A stretch of DNA of 20,272 nt from Rhodospirillales bacterium 47_12_T64 (GCA_002162915.1 MABB01000024.1:1-20272); one strand, 5' to 3'; counted from the first letter of the stretch, positions 9,105-17,248 are shown. Translations and numbers: made by a program. The notes: generated by a model from the letters alone, not told the origin.

Positions 9105-10520
9105 TTAAACTTGATCTGAAATTCGGTTTATTGATTCTTCCCGACCCAAGATATCCATGACCTCAAATATACCGGGGGAAACGTTTGATCCACTTAAAGC
9201 GGCGCGAAGAGGTTGAGCAACTTTACCAAGCTTGATTTCGTTCTCTTCTGCAAAAGTTTTAACTGTGGTTTCCAGGATTTCTTCTTTCCAATCTGTCAGG
9301 CCTTTTAAGAGAGGCAACAGATTGTTCAGATTTGCTTTGCCTTCATCAGAAAGTAATTTTTCGGCTTTGGCGTTCAGGGAAAGAGGTCTTGCTCTGACAT
9401 AAAAGGCGGCACTTTCTGCCAACTCATTTATTGTCTTGGCCCGCTCTTTCAATCCAGTCATTCCACTGTTTAGCCTAGCTCTACCGCTTTCTTCGATCGT
9501 TACACCTTCGTTGGCAGCGATCAAAGGAGCGACAATGTCGGTCAGGTAACTATTTTCTGCATTACGGATATAAATCCCGTTTAAGTTTTCCAGCTTGGCA
9601 AAATCGAAGCGGGAAGGGGATTTTCCAACACCATCGATATCGAACCATTCGATGGCTTGTTTTGTAGAAATAACCTCTTCATCACCATGACCCCAACCCA
9701 ATCGGAGAAGATAGTTTCTCAAAGCTTCGGGTAAATAACCCATTTCGTCTCGGTACGCTTCGATACCAAGGGCACCGTGACGTTTGGATAGTTTCGCGCC
9801 ATCTGCGCCGTGAATAAGGGGAATATGAGCAAACTCAGGAAGATCCCAACCCATGGCTTTAAACAGTTGTACCTGACGGAAAGCGTTGGTCAGGTGGTCA
9901 TCGCCGCGGATAACATGAGTGATTCCCATATCATGGTCATCGACAACAACAGATAACATATAGGTTGGTGTACCGTCTGCACGCAGGAGGATCATGTCGT
10001 CGAGTTGGCTGTTTGCGACGGTTACATCGCCCTGCACGAGATCCTTAATAAGGGTTTCCCCTTCCTGGGGCATTTTCAAGCGGACAACGGGATCTACCCC
10101 ATCTGGTGCTTCTGAAGCCGGACGATCACGCCAGCGGCCATCGTATTTCATGGGGCGGCCTTCAGCCCGGGCCTTTTCGCGCATCTCGGTAAGCTCTTCA
10201 GGGCTGCAGTAGCAATGATAGGCTTTACCCTCTGCTAGTAGTTGATGAGCAACGTCTTGGTGTCTGCTTGCGCCAGCAAACTGATAGGTGATTTCATCGT
10301 CGTGATTTAAGCCCATCCAATTCAAGCCATCGATAATCGCTTCGATAGCTTCCGGTGTTGACCTTTTCCGATCAGTGTCTTCAATACGCAGAAGGTATTT
10401 TCCACCGTGATGTTTAGCAAAAAGCCAGTTAAAAAGGGCAGTACGGGCCCCACCAATATGTAGAAATCCAGTTGGTGAAGGTGCAAAACGGGTTACAACC
10501 TGTTTCGTGGGCTGGCTCAT
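9105..10520 (-). CDS. gltX: Glutamyl-tRNA synthetase
   Basis: A class I aminoacyl-tRNA synthetase that charges tRNA with glutamate in the cytoplasm. The 471-residue length is standard. The Rossmann catalytic domain begins [19 protein letters not shown], with HIGG at residues 21-24 as the HIGH motif; the second signature is KLSKR at residues 243-247. [10 protein letters not shown] (residues 101-110) is the zinc-finger-like region. [10 protein letters not shown] and [10 protein letters not shown] are further family blocks. The C-terminal anticodon-binding domain is helical. Many alphaproteobacteria carry two GltX copies, one of which can also charge tRNA-Gln; tRNA specificity cannot be decided from sequence by eye. 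Upstream is a 273-nt gap holding the ribH 3' hairpin and presumably the gltX promoter, which I could not place convincingly. Confidence 0.97.
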   Translation of the reverse strand: MSQPTKQVVTRFAPSPTGFLHIGGARTALFNWLFAKHHGGKYLLRIEDTDRKRSTPEAIEAIIDGLNWMGLNHDDEITYQFAGASRHQDVAHQLLAEGKAYHCYCSPEELTEMREKARAEGRPMKYDGRWRDRPASEAPDGVDPVVRLKMPQEGETLIKDLVQGDVTVANSQLDDMILLRADGTPTYMLSVVVDDHDMGITHVIRGDDHLTNAFRQVQLFKAMGWDLPEFAHIPLIHGADGAKLSKRHGALGIEAYRDEMGYLPEALRNYLLRLGWGHGDEEVISTKQAIEWFDIDGVGKSPSRFDFAKLENLNGIYIRNAENSYLTDIVAPLIAANEGVTIEESGRARLNSGMTGLKERAKTINELAESAAFYVRARPLSLNAKAEKLLSDEGKANLNNLLPLLKGLTDWKEEILETTVKTFAEENEIKLGKVAQPLRAALSGSNVSPGIFEVMDILGREESINRISDQV

Positions 10521-10734
10521 AATGATCTTTCATAAATCAAGAGTGTTTGGGTATTTGTCTCAGTGATGGTTGTTCGTAATATTGTGGGGTAGTTTCAAAC
10601 CCGTCACGGAACAACAGAGACTTTTGTTTCGCCGATTATGTAACATATTGTCTAGGATATCGCAAATGAAGTTCAAATTATCCTGACAATTTATGACGTT
10701 AAACTTCTGTGTTCAGAGATATATTGTGCGATCT

Positions 10735-10773
10735 GAAGCCCGATACTTTTGTGTTTTGGTGGTATCGGGCTTC
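10735..10773 (-). terminator. 12-bp hairpin after ribH, possible terminator
   Basis: Arms GAAGCCCGATAC (10735-10746) and GTATCGGGCTTC (10762-10773) are exact inverted repeats around a 15-nt loop. The hairpin starts 20 nt downstream of the ribH stop on the minus strand. No U tract follows on that strand, so it may be a weak or Rho-assisted terminator or a 3'-end stabiliser rather than a classical intrinsic terminator. Confidence 0.55.
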
Positions 10774-10793
10774 GTGGCTGTATTGATGGTTGT

Positions 10794-11261
10794 TTATAGC
10801 TCCCGGTGCAGGGCTGCAATCGATAAGCAGGCACCAGCGGCTTCGTGTCCTTTCAGCTTGAAGTGCTCAAGAAAGAAGTGCTTGTGTTCTTCTGAATTAT
10901 GGAAGTGGTGAGGCGTCAGTATCGCGCTTAAAACCGGGACATCGGTGTCCATTTGCGCTTGCATCATACCGGTGATCACTGTTTGAGACACGAACTCGTG
11001 GCGATAAATACCACCGTCTACGACAAATGCAGTTCCCACGATCGCATCAAACCGCCCTGTCTGCGCGAGTTTTCTTGCTAGAAGCGGTATTTCAAAGGCG
11101 CCGGGCACATCAAAAACTTCTACGGCGGCTGAGCCGTTGGATTGTTCTTTAATTTCACTTTGGAAAGCCAACCGGCAATTGCCGACTATGTCACTATGCC
11201 ATTGCGCCTGTATAAGAGCGAAGCGCATGCCATCAAACTTGTTACTAGAATTCTGATTCAT
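10794..11261 (-). CDS. ribH2: 6,7-dimethyl-8-ribityllumazine synthase, type II (RibH2)
   Basis: Lumazine synthase condenses 5-amino-6-ribitylamino-uracil with 3,4-dihydroxy-2-butanone 4-phosphate, the penultimate step of riboflavin synthesis. The sequence is the RibH2 type known from Brucella and Mesorhizobium, not the common RibH1: IQAQWHSDIV near the start, VPGAFEIP (residues 53-60), FVVDGGIYRHEFV (about 79-91) and LTPHHFHNSEEH (about 115-126). I prefer the ATG at 11261 (155 residues, MNQNSSNKF): GGAAAC precedes it, and as I recall the Brucella protein also starts MNQ. An upstream in-frame ATG at 11273 would add four residues and has no visible ribosome-binding site. The gene stands alone, away from other rib genes, with an FMN riboswitch in its leader, so it is expected to be repressed when FMN is plentiful. 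Confidence 0.93.
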   Translation of the reverse strand: MNQNSSNKFDGMRFALIQAQWHSDIVGNCRLAFQSEIKEQSNGSAAVEVFDVPGAFEIPLLARKLAQTGRFDAIVGTAFVVDGGIYRHEFVSQTVITGMMQAQMDTDVPVLSAILTPHHFHNSEEHKHFFLEHFKLKGHEAAGACLSIAALHREL

Positions 11262-11320
11262 CGATGTTTCCATTCAGATTAAAACGAGAATCAGGGCGTA
11301 CGTAACGATAGAACCCCTAT

Positions 11321-11340
11321 ACACGCAAAAGAATGCATGT
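11321..11340 (-). promoter_or_regulatory. Leader hairpin between FMN aptamer and ribH2
   Basis: On the minus strand ACATGCA (11340-11334) can pair with TGCGTGT (11327-11321) around a 6-nt loop TTCTTT, with one G-U pair. It sits 19 nt after the aptamer and about 60 nt before the ribH2 start. It is a candidate part of the riboswitch expression platform, but no U tract follows and it does not cover the Shine-Dalgarno region. Confidence 0.35.
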
Positions 11341-11359
11341 AGAAGCTCTGATCACTCCG

Positions 11360-11502
11360 TTCTCTACCATCCGGACTATAACCGTCGGCCTTGGAATCAC
11401 ACCAAATCTGCTGACCCTCTCAAATGCGAACCTGAGAGGCGCTCGCGGGCTTAAGCAATTGTGCTATCACCGCCGGTGGGGATTTCCGCCCCGCCCCGAG
11501 AA
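11360..11502 (-). ncRNA. FMN riboswitch (RFN element) controlling ribH2
   Basis: Read on the minus strand, the segment carries the canonical RFN blocks in order: TTCTCGGGGCGGGG, GAAATCCCCACCGGCGGT, AAGCCCGCGAGCGC, GGTCAGCAGAT, TGGTGTGATTCCAAGGCCGA, CGGTTATAGTCCGGATGG and AGAGAA. The outer helix P1 pairs TTCTC (11502-11498) with GAGAA (11364-11360). P2 and P6 partners (GGGGCGGGGCGGAAATCCCC and the AGTCCGGATGG side) are intact, so the aptamer looks functional. It binds flavin mononucleotide. The ribH2 ATG lies about 100 nt downstream. The expression platform is not obvious: there is no hairpin with a U tract, so control may act on translation or through Rho. Confidence 0.97.
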
Positions 11503-11661
11503 CATGTCCTAAATTATGATTAAGACAAAGCCTTCTTATCCGAAGATGAAAACTATTTCCATGAAAATTTCTGATTAAATTCTATCTGGGGAGCTTGATG
11601 TAAAAACAGCAACGTTTTGGATGAAGTTTTGAATATCGGTGCAATATAATGCGGGCTCGAA

Positions 11662-11689
11662 TTGATTAACCAGCTTTAGTTGTTATAAA
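11662..11689 (+). promoter_or_regulatory. Candidate comEC promoter
   Basis: TTGATT (11662-11667) and TATAAA (11684-11689) are 16 nt apart; a second -10-like TATAAT lies at 11693-11698. Transcription would begin near 11697-11705. The upstream ATG at 11701 would then have almost no leader, which supports the ATG at 11752 as the comEC start. The 157 nt between this site and the riboswitch (11503-11661) holds nothing else I can name; the ribH2 promoter must lie there. Confidence 0.4.
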
Positions 11690-11751
11690 TTCTATAATCC
11701 ATGCTCTATGGTAGTGAAGTTCTTGGGTTCAAAAAAACACAACGGGAGAAA

Positions 11752-13851
11752 ATGAAAATAAGTTGGTTACAATTTCCAGTATTACTTGATTTCATTTTCC
11801 AGCAGGAAAGAAACAGGTTGTTGAACTGGCTTCCTGTTTTTGTTGCGATGGGAATTGCAATATATTTTTCACTACCTTACGAGCCGAATACTTTTCTACT
11901 TTCTGGAATCTGTTTTTCGATTTGGGCGGCCATATTATTTATCTATTTTCGAGGGGTTATAAATACCAGGATATGGTTTGCCCTGATTTCATTAGCGTTG
12001 ATTTCATCTGGAGTTGTGCTTGCTGGCGTGCGCACCGCTGCTATTGAGGCGCCGATACTTAAGTATGAAATTGGACCACGGTTTATCGAAGGTAGGATCA
12101 TTTCCATCGAACCCTCATCTCCGGGGCAGAGATATCTACTCGGGGATTTAAGTAATCAAGGATTCCATAACCAACCGATACCTAAATTCGTTCGCTTACG
12201 CTCTAACATACGGCAAGAAGGGATCGATGTTGGAGAGGTAATACGCGCACGTGTTGTGCTGAAACCGCCCAGCCAACCTGCTTTGCCTTTGGGGTTTAAC
12301 TTTGCCCGGTATGCATATTTTCGACAGATCGGTGCTGTGGGGTATATCTGGGGACGAGTTGAGAACCTGGGGCATGATAATTTGGGTCAGGACAAGGAGC
12401 ACTTACAAAATGTAGGTATCTTTTGGAGTAAGACACGAAATGAGATTGTTCGAAAGGTTGAACACCATTTGGAGGGAGATGAGCGCGATCTCGCAATTAC
12501 TTTTTTAACCGGGCAAAAGGGATCTATATCCCGTAGGACCAAAGATAATATTCGCAAATCCGGGCTGGCACATCTCTTGGCGATATCCGGATTACATATG
12601 GGGTTAGTGGCGGGGATTATCTTTTTTTCACTTCGGTTTTGTATGGCCTTAATTCCAGCCGTTGCGCTGAGGTACCCGATAAAGAAAATTGCTGCCTTAT
12701 TAACGCTACTCATCTGTTTCTGTTATTTAGAGCTGATCGCAATGCCTCTTTCTGCGCAGCGGGCATATATGATGGCGGGGGTGTCTCTTTTTGCTATTAT
12801 GTGTGATCGGCAAGCTATTTCAATGCGGACCGTCTCTGTTGCCGCTCTTGTTTTACTGATCCTGACACCCGAGGTGCTGATCTCGGCTAGTTTCCAGCTC
12901 TCTTTTGCGGCAGTTATCGGTTTGGTTGCCGTTTTTGAATATTATGACAGACGTGACCCCGGAAGGTCTTTTCTTGAAAGGGCATTTACTGGCTTAAAGG
13001 TAACAGTTATTTGCTCCCTGGTTGCCTCTCTCGCGACAGCGCCCTTTGTTCTCTATCATTTTCATACGCTTCCCCTGTATGGAATACTGGCTAATCTATT
13101 CGCTGTTCCCTTTACAGCAATGGTTCTCATGCCTTTGGTACTTTTGAGCTATTTACTCATCCCATTCGGGTTGGAAGGGCTATCTCTGATCCCTCTTGGA
13201 TGGGCCTTTGAATTTTTGCTGTGGTTGGCTGAATTGGTTGCTTCCATTCCCGAAGGACAACTGAAGGTTTCTGCTTTTCCGGTTGAATATCTGGCTTTGA
13301 TATCTGTTGGTGGTTTGTGGTTGTGTCTTTTTAACGGTAAGCCTCGATTGTTAGGCCTAATTCCAATTGTAATTTTTGTTGGCATGGTCGGAATAACCAA
13401 AAGGGAACCTGATATACTTATTGATGGAAAAGCCGGATTGATTGCGATTAAAAAGGGGGATGATCTTTTTATCAATCAAACGAGAAGGGCGCGCTTTACA
13501 TCTGGGGTATGGCAAAGAAGTCTTGCGGCAATATCAATAAACAATTGGCATGATTTACCGCAAAATACGCTCCGTTGTGATCAGAGTGCCTGCCTGTTTA
13601 CCCTGAAAGGTAAAACGGTATCTTTCGTAAAGAATGGCACTGCTTTTAAAGAGGACTGTTTGAAAGCTGATTATATTATTACGACGTTGAAATCACCGAG
13701 ATGGTGTCGAGGGAAAGGTAATCTAGTCATCGATTATTGGGATCTTCGTAAGGAAGGTGCCCACAGTGTAACAATGTCCTTGGGCGGCCCAGAATTAAGC
13801 ACTGTTATGGAAGGGGCAGGGCAAAGACCATGGACCAAATTTAGAAAATAG
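11752..13851 (+). CDS. comEC: ComEC/Rec2 family DNA-uptake channel protein, short alphaproteobacterial form
   Basis: ComEC forms the inner-membrane channel that takes up single-stranded DNA during natural transformation. From the ATG at 11752 the protein has 699 residues; GGGAG sits just upstream. An earlier in-frame ATG at 11701 lies on top of a -10-like sequence and is less likely. The N-terminal part has two hydrophobic helices and a soluble DUF4131-like region (about residues 90-200). The Competence domain follows with the hallmark HLLAISGLHMG (about residues 275-285) and many membrane helices to about residue 545. The C-terminal tail (REPDILIDGKAGLIAIKKG ... RWCRGKGN) occupies the place of the metallo-beta-lactamase domain but has no HxHxDH motif, as in other alphaproteobacteria. 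Whether the organism is naturally transformable cannot be told. Confidence 0.92.
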   Translation: MKISWLQFPVLLDFIFQQERNRLLNWLPVFVAMGIAIYFSLPYEPNTFLLSGICFSIWAAILFIYFRGVINTRIWFALISLALISSGVVLAGVRTAAIEAPILKYEIGPRFIEGRIISIEPSSPGQRYLLGDLSNQGFHNQPIPKFVRLRSNIRQEGIDVGEVIRARVVLKPPSQPALPLGFNFARYAYFRQIGAVGYIWGRVENLGHDNLGQDKEHLQNVGIFWSKTRNEIVRKVEHHLEGDERDLAITFLTGQKGSISRRTKDNIRKSGLAHLLAISGLHMGLVAGIIFFSLRFCMALIPAVALRYPIKKIAALLTLLICFCYLELIAMPLSAQRAYMMAGVSLFAIMCDRQAISMRTVSVAALVLLILTPEVLISASFQLSFAAVIGLVAVFEYYDRRDPGRSFLERAFTGLKVTVICSLVASLATAPFVLYHFHTLPLYGILANLFAVPFTAMVLMPLVLLSYLLIPFGLEGLSLIPLGWAFEFLLWLAELVASIPEGQLKVSAFPVEYLALISVGGLWLCLFNGKPRLLGLIPIVIFVGMVGITKREPDILIDGKAGLIAIKKGDDLFINQTRRARFTSGVWQRSLAAISINNWHDLPQNTLRCDQSACLFTLKGKTVSFVKNGTAFKEDCLKADYIITTLKSPRWCRGKGNLVIDYWDLRKEGAHSVTMSLGGPELSTVMEGAGQRPWTKFRK

Positions 13852-13926
13852 ATTAAAGCGTAAAACAATAAATATATTTTAATCTAAAGTATTAGATTTA
13901 TATAGTACTGAATTGATAAATATAAG

Positions 13927-14628
13927 TTAATGATATTTCCTTAGTAAGCCGACGAGTTTCCCTTGAACCTGAACACGACCAGCATCATAAATTTTTGTCT
14001 CATAGGATGGGTTGGCGGGTTCGAGCTCAATTTTACCTTTTTGTTGTCTGACATGCTTAAGAGTTGCTTCGGTGTTATCGACGAAGGCAACGCCAATTTG
14101 GCCGTTCTCAATCACATCACAACGCTGAATGAGAACCATATCACCGTCTAGAATGCCTGCTTCAATCATGGAATCTCCTTCAACGGTGAGAGCGTAATGA
14201 TCACCTGTCCCAATGAGGCCATAGGGAACGTCGACGTATTTGGAAGGATCTTGTAAGGCTTCTATGGGAGTACCGGCGGCAATTTTTCCATAAAGAGGAA
14301 TTTGCAGGGTTTCTTCTTCTGACAAAGACTGGTTTGCCGCTTGAACATCTGATTGTAGCAGGGGATTGCTGTTGGGGGCTGTAGGTCTCGATGCCTTTGG
14401 AATTGCACCAAGATCTTCTGGTAAGCGAAGGATTTCAACCGCGCGTGCTCTGTGTGCCAGTCTGCGAATAAAGCCTCGCTCTTCAAGCGCAGTAACAAGG
14501 CGATGAATGCCGGATTTCGACTTTAGATTCAACGCATCCTTCATCTCGTCAAAAGAAGGAGAAACTCCAGTTTTGGAGAGGTGATCCCGAATATAGAGCA
14601 GGAGCTCACGTTGTTTCTTGGTCAGCAT
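13927..14628 (-). CDS. lexA: LexA SOS repressor
   Basis: LexA represses DNA-damage genes and cleaves itself when RecA is activated. From the ATG at 14628 it has 233 residues and begins MLTKKQRELL, the family start. GGGGG lies 7 nt upstream; an ATG two codons earlier (14634) is too close to it. The winged helix-turn-helix covers residues about 1-65 (SPSFDEMKDALNLKSKSGIH). A linker of about 45 residues is longer than in E. coli LexA, as usual in alphaproteobacteria. The S24 domain shows the cleavage site Ala118-Gly119 in KIAAGTP, catalytic Ser153 in EGDSMIEAG and Lys191 in ATLKHV. Its own LexA box lies about 60 nt upstream, so it is autoregulated. It converges on comEC; the 75-nt gap between them holds only an AT-rich 7-bp stem (13881-13898), not a convincing terminator. 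Confidence 0.97.
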   Translation of the reverse strand: MLTKKQRELLLYIRDHLSKTGVSPSFDEMKDALNLKSKSGIHRLVTALEERGFIRRLAHRARAVEILRLPEDLGAIPKASRPTAPNSNPLLQSDVQAANQSLSEEETLQIPLYGKIAAGTPIEALQDPSKYVDVPYGLIGTGDHYALTVEGDSMIEAGILDGDMVLIQRCDVIENGQIGVAFVDNTEATLKHVRQQKGKIELEPANPSYETKIYDAGRVQVQGKLVGLLRKYH

Positions 14629-14642
14629 CGACATTCCCCCGA

Positions 14643-14670
14643 ATATAAAAGCGTTTCGTCAGTAGAACAA
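14643..14670 (-). promoter_or_regulatory. Candidate lexA promoter
   Basis: On the minus strand TTGTTC (14670-14665) and TTATAT (14648-14643) are separated by 16 nt. The -35 hexamer lies in the inner arm of the LexA-operator inverted repeat, so repressor binding there would block polymerase. The start would fall close to the GGGGG ribosome-binding site, giving a very short leader. Match is moderate. Confidence 0.4.
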
Positions 14671-14688
14671 AACAAAAACATACATTTT

Positions 14689-14703
14689 GTTCTACTTTGG
14701 TTC
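14689..14703. promoter_or_regulatory. LexA (SOS) box of lexA
   Basis: GTTCTACTTTGGTTC is an exact GTTC-N7-GTTC direct repeat, the established alphaproteobacterial LexA-binding sequence. It lies 61 nt upstream of the chosen lexA start, between moeA and lexA. A related GAAC-N7-AAAC site, one mismatch from the box on the other strand, is at 14665-14679. The two are linked by an 11-bp exact inverted repeat (GTAGAACAAAA at 14662-14672, TTTTGTTCTAC at 14685-14695). Together they form a composite operator over the candidate promoter. Confidence 0.88.
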
Positions 14704-14756
14704 TCTTCTGGGGTCAAGCTTTAATACAGTTGTATGGTTTCGAGAAGATAGTGAGC

Positions 14757-15950
14757 TTAGAGCCTGATTATTTGAACTTCGCTGCCTTCAGTGATTGCGG
14801 GTGCAAAGGGAGGACGGATGAGGAGGCAATCAGCTTTGCGTAGAAGATTAAGCATCGCGCTGTCTTGTCTGGTGAAAGGGGTTGCGAGGAGTTGGCCTTT
14901 TTCATTTGTCGTTAACTCAGCGCGTAAGTAATCCTGACGCTTGTCATTTTCATTGAGATTACTCGCCAGAATCGCACGTTCTATTCTTTGAGAGTGTGGG
15001 TCCTGTCCTGTCATTTTCCAAAGAGCCGGGCGGGCAAATATATAAGCGCACACCAGTGTGGAAACCGGATTGCCTGGTAAGCCTATCATAGGGGTATTAC
15101 CAAGCTTGCCGAATATAAGTGGTTTTCCCGGACGCATGGCTATGCGCCAGAAATCTATCTCGAGGCCCTGTTCGCCAAGAACAGAACGTACGAGATCATG
15201 GTCGCCGACAGATGCACCACCCGTGGTAAGGAGTAAATCGGCCCCTTCAGCCCCTTTGGCCATTGCTGAGAGGGCCTCACTATCATCTGGGGCAATCCCA
15301 AGGGATATAGGCTCTCCGCCACACTCACGGACAAAAGACATTAAAGCCGTGGTGTTTGAGCTGACGATCTGATTTGGGCCGGGTGTTTCACCGGGTAGAA
15401 CAACTTCATTTCCAGTGGCAAGGATCGCGACACGAGGCTTGCGATAGACCTCCAACCAAGGATGGTTCATAGCAGCAGCAAGCGCGAGATCCCTTGCGGT
15501 TAGAACGGTTCCTTTTTCAAGTCCGATCTGGCCCTCTTTGAAATCCAGCCCGGCTGGGCGGATGTAACGACCAGTGCTTTCCGTTTGTTTTACAGTAACC
15601 CTGCCTGCTTCCAGGTCTGTATTTTCCTGAATAACAATGCAATCTGCGCCTTGCGGGACAGGGCCGCCAGTGAAAATTCGGACGGCTTCACCAGCCTTTA
15701 GGGCTTGATCAAAACTGCCACCTGCTGGTGCTTCGCCAAGAACGATTAACTGTACTGGTACCTTCGTGATGTCTGAAGACCGCACGGCATAGCCATCCAT
15801 AGCAGATACGTCTGTCGGGGGCTGTGTCAGGCGTGCTTTTATATCTTTGGCAAGCACACGCCCAAGGGCATCGTGTAATGAAACGGTTTCTGGTGCCAGA
15901 TTAGTAAATCCAGAGAGTACTCGCTCAAGAGCATCTTCAACTGATAACAT
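14757..15950 (-). CDS. moeA: Molybdopterin molybdenumtransferase MoeA
   Basis: MoeA inserts molybdate into adenylylated molybdopterin, the last step of molybdenum-cofactor synthesis. The predicted protein has 397 residues, the usual size. Family blocks are PTDVSAMDGYAVR (active-site Asp), VRIFTGGPVPQGADCIV, the MPT-binding domain with LATGNEVV, TTGGASVGDHDLVRSVL, MRPGKPLIFGKL and MIGLPGNPVSTLVCAY, then the C-terminal beta-barrel domain. The start is ATG at 15950: the sequence TGATG joins the moaC stop and the moeA start with a 1-nt overlap, implying translational coupling. A TTG one codon earlier is not needed. It is followed by the lexA regulatory region. Confidence 0.96.
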   Translation of the reverse strand: MLSVEDALERVLSGFTNLAPETVSLHDALGRVLAKDIKARLTQPPTDVSAMDGYAVRSSDITKVPVQLIVLGEAPAGGSFDQALKAGEAVRIFTGGPVPQGADCIVIQENTDLEAGRVTVKQTESTGRYIRPAGLDFKEGQIGLEKGTVLTARDLALAAAMNHPWLEVYRKPRVAILATGNEVVLPGETPGPNQIVSSNTTALMSFVRECGGEPISLGIAPDDSEALSAMAKGAEGADLLLTTGGASVGDHDLVRSVLGEQGLEIDFWRIAMRPGKPLIFGKLGNTPMIGLPGNPVSTLVCAYIFARPALWKMTGQDPHSQRIERAILASNLNENDKRQDYLRAELTTNEKGQLLATPFTRQDSAMLNLLRKADCLLIRPPFAPAITEGSEVQIIRL

Positions 15951-16432
15951 CAAATTGCCTCGTAGGTTCCTGATTTTCCACCGGTTTTCTTGATTAATCT
16001 GACATCGGTGATTTTAATACCCTTATCCACGGCCTTACACATATCGTAGATGGTAAGAGAAGCAACAGAGACGGCGGTGAGGGCTTCCATCTCGACGCCT
16101 GTCTGCCCCAAGAGCTTACAGGTCCCTATAACATCAATCGCGTTTTGATCCGGGTGTAGCTGGAAATCAACTTTGACAGAGGTAAGCATCAGGGGATGGC
16201 AAAGCGGGATAAGGTCGGGTGTTTTCTTTGCCCCCATTATTCCAGCCAAGCGCGCGACAGAGAGCACATCACCCTTTTTGAAACCACCTTCCTGGATCAG
16301 TTTCATGGTTTCGGGCTGAACAAGGACCCGTCCCATAGCTGTTGCCGTGCGTGTTGTCTCTTCTTTCTCAGAGACATCGACCATGACGGCCTTGCCCTCT
16401 TTGTCAAAATGGGTGAACGCGCTACCTGACAT
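15950..16432 (-). CDS. moaC: Cyclic pyranopterin monophosphate synthase MoaC
   Basis: MoaC works with MoaA to turn GTP into cyclic pyranopterin monophosphate, the first intermediate of molybdenum-cofactor synthesis. The 160-residue protein is standard length. It shows [31 protein letters not shown] (active-site His), [20 protein letters not shown] (active-site Glu) and the terminal [19 protein letters not shown] with the conserved Asp and Lys. AAAGAG about 10 nt upstream of the ATG is the likely ribosome-binding site. It lies 24 nt after trpC and overlaps moeA by one nt. The coupling of moaC-moeA to trp genes is common in alphaproteobacteria and does not imply a shared pathway. Confidence 0.96.
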   Translation of the reverse strand: MSGSAFTHFDKEGKAVMVDVSEKEETTRTATAMGRVLVQPETMKLIQEGGFKKGDVLSVARLAGIMGAKKTPDLIPLCHPLMLTSVKVDFQLHPDQNAIDVIGTCKLLGQTGVEMEALTAVSVASLTIYDMCKAVDKGIKITDVRLIKKTGGKSGTYEAI

Positions 16433-16456
16433 CTGCTTGCTCTTTCGCTTGATTAT

Positions 16457-17245
16457 TTATTGTTTTAACAATGTTTTTGTTGCGGCTGTGACATCTTTCT
16501 GGCGCATAAGTGATTCTCCGATGAGGAATGTTGTCGCCCCTGTTGCTTTCATGCGCTTAAGGTCGGCAGGGGTATAAAGACCGCTCTCGCTAACAGCCAC
16601 GCAATCACTTGGCAAGCCTTTCGAGAGGGCTTCTGTGGTTGCGATGTTGACCTCAAGGGTTTTCAAGTTCCGATTATTGACGCCTATTAGAGGGCTCTTT
16701 AAAACGGAAGCCCGCGCCATCTCTTCGGCGTCGTGAACTTCAATTAAAACATCCATACCAAGGTCAAATGCAGCGGCTTCCAATTCCTGAGCCTGCCCAT
16801 CGGATAGTGCGGCCATAATAAGCAAGATACAATCTGCACCAAGGGCTCTTGCTTCCATGACTTGGTAAGGGTCCAGCATGAAATCTTTACGAAGAACCGG
16901 CAGGGAGACTGCTGCTCTCGCCGTGACCAAGTAATCATCAGCCCCTTGAAAGTAGGGAATGTCAGTTAGGACCGACAGACAAGTCGCGCCGCCTTCTTCA
17001 TAGGATTTGGCAAGTTCAGGTGGGTTGAAGTCTTCACGGATCAATCCTTTGGACGGCGACGCTTTTTTAACCTCAGCGATTAGGCCATAACGCCCATCGG
17101 CTCGCGCTTTTCGAAGGGCATTTAAAAACCCGCGCGTCGGAGAAGCCTGTTTTGCTTCGGCTTCCAACGTCGCATAGGATTTATTGGCTTTGCAGGCCTC
17201 AATATGAACGCGTTTGTCCGCGCAAATTTTTGCAAGAATACTCAT
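16457..17245 (-). CDS. trpC: Indole-3-glycerol phosphate synthase
   Basis: TrpC closes the indole ring: it decarboxylates and cyclises carboxyphenylamino-deoxyribulose 5-phosphate to indole-3-glycerol phosphate. The 262-residue protein is a single (beta/alpha)8 barrel and is not fused to TrpF. Catalytic and phosphate-binding blocks are [70 protein letters not shown] and [10 protein letters not shown]; the expected Glu, Lys and Asn residues are present. It begins 3 nt after the trpD stop. An in-frame ATG start at 17245 gives the usual [15 protein letters not shown]. Confidence 0.97.
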   Translation of the reverse strand: MSILAKICADKRVHIEACKANKSYATLEAEAKQASPTRGFLNALRKARADGRYGLIAEVKKASPSKGLIREDFNPPELAKSYEEGGATCLSVLTDIPYFQGADDYLVTARAAVSLPVLRKDFMLDPYQVMEARALGADCILLIMAALSDGQAQELEAAAFDLGMDVLIEVHDAEEMARASVLKSPLIGVNNRNLKTLEVNIATTEALSKGLPSDCVAVSESGLYTPADLKRMKATGATTFLIGESLMRQKDVTAATKTLLKQ

Positions 17246-17248
17246 AAT

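Noticed and set aside
10693..10911. 72-codon plus-strand ORF over the ribH2 3' end and hairpin
   Set aside because: It is antisense to ribH2, has no family resemblance, a Cys-rich composition typical of a shadow frame, and no ribosome-binding site.
11719..11730. GTTC-N4-GTTC near the comEC start, possible LexA box
   Set aside because: Spacing is 4, not the required 7.
11701..11751. Upstream ATG giving a 17-residue longer ComEC
   Set aside because: It starts 3 nt after a TATAAT-like hexamer and has no ribosome-binding site, while ATG 11752 has GGGAG upstream and gives the expected N-terminus.
13881..13898. AATCTAA-AGTA-TTAGATT stem between comEC and lexA as a terminator
   Set aside because: Only 7 bp with one G-C pair and no proper U tract on either strand.
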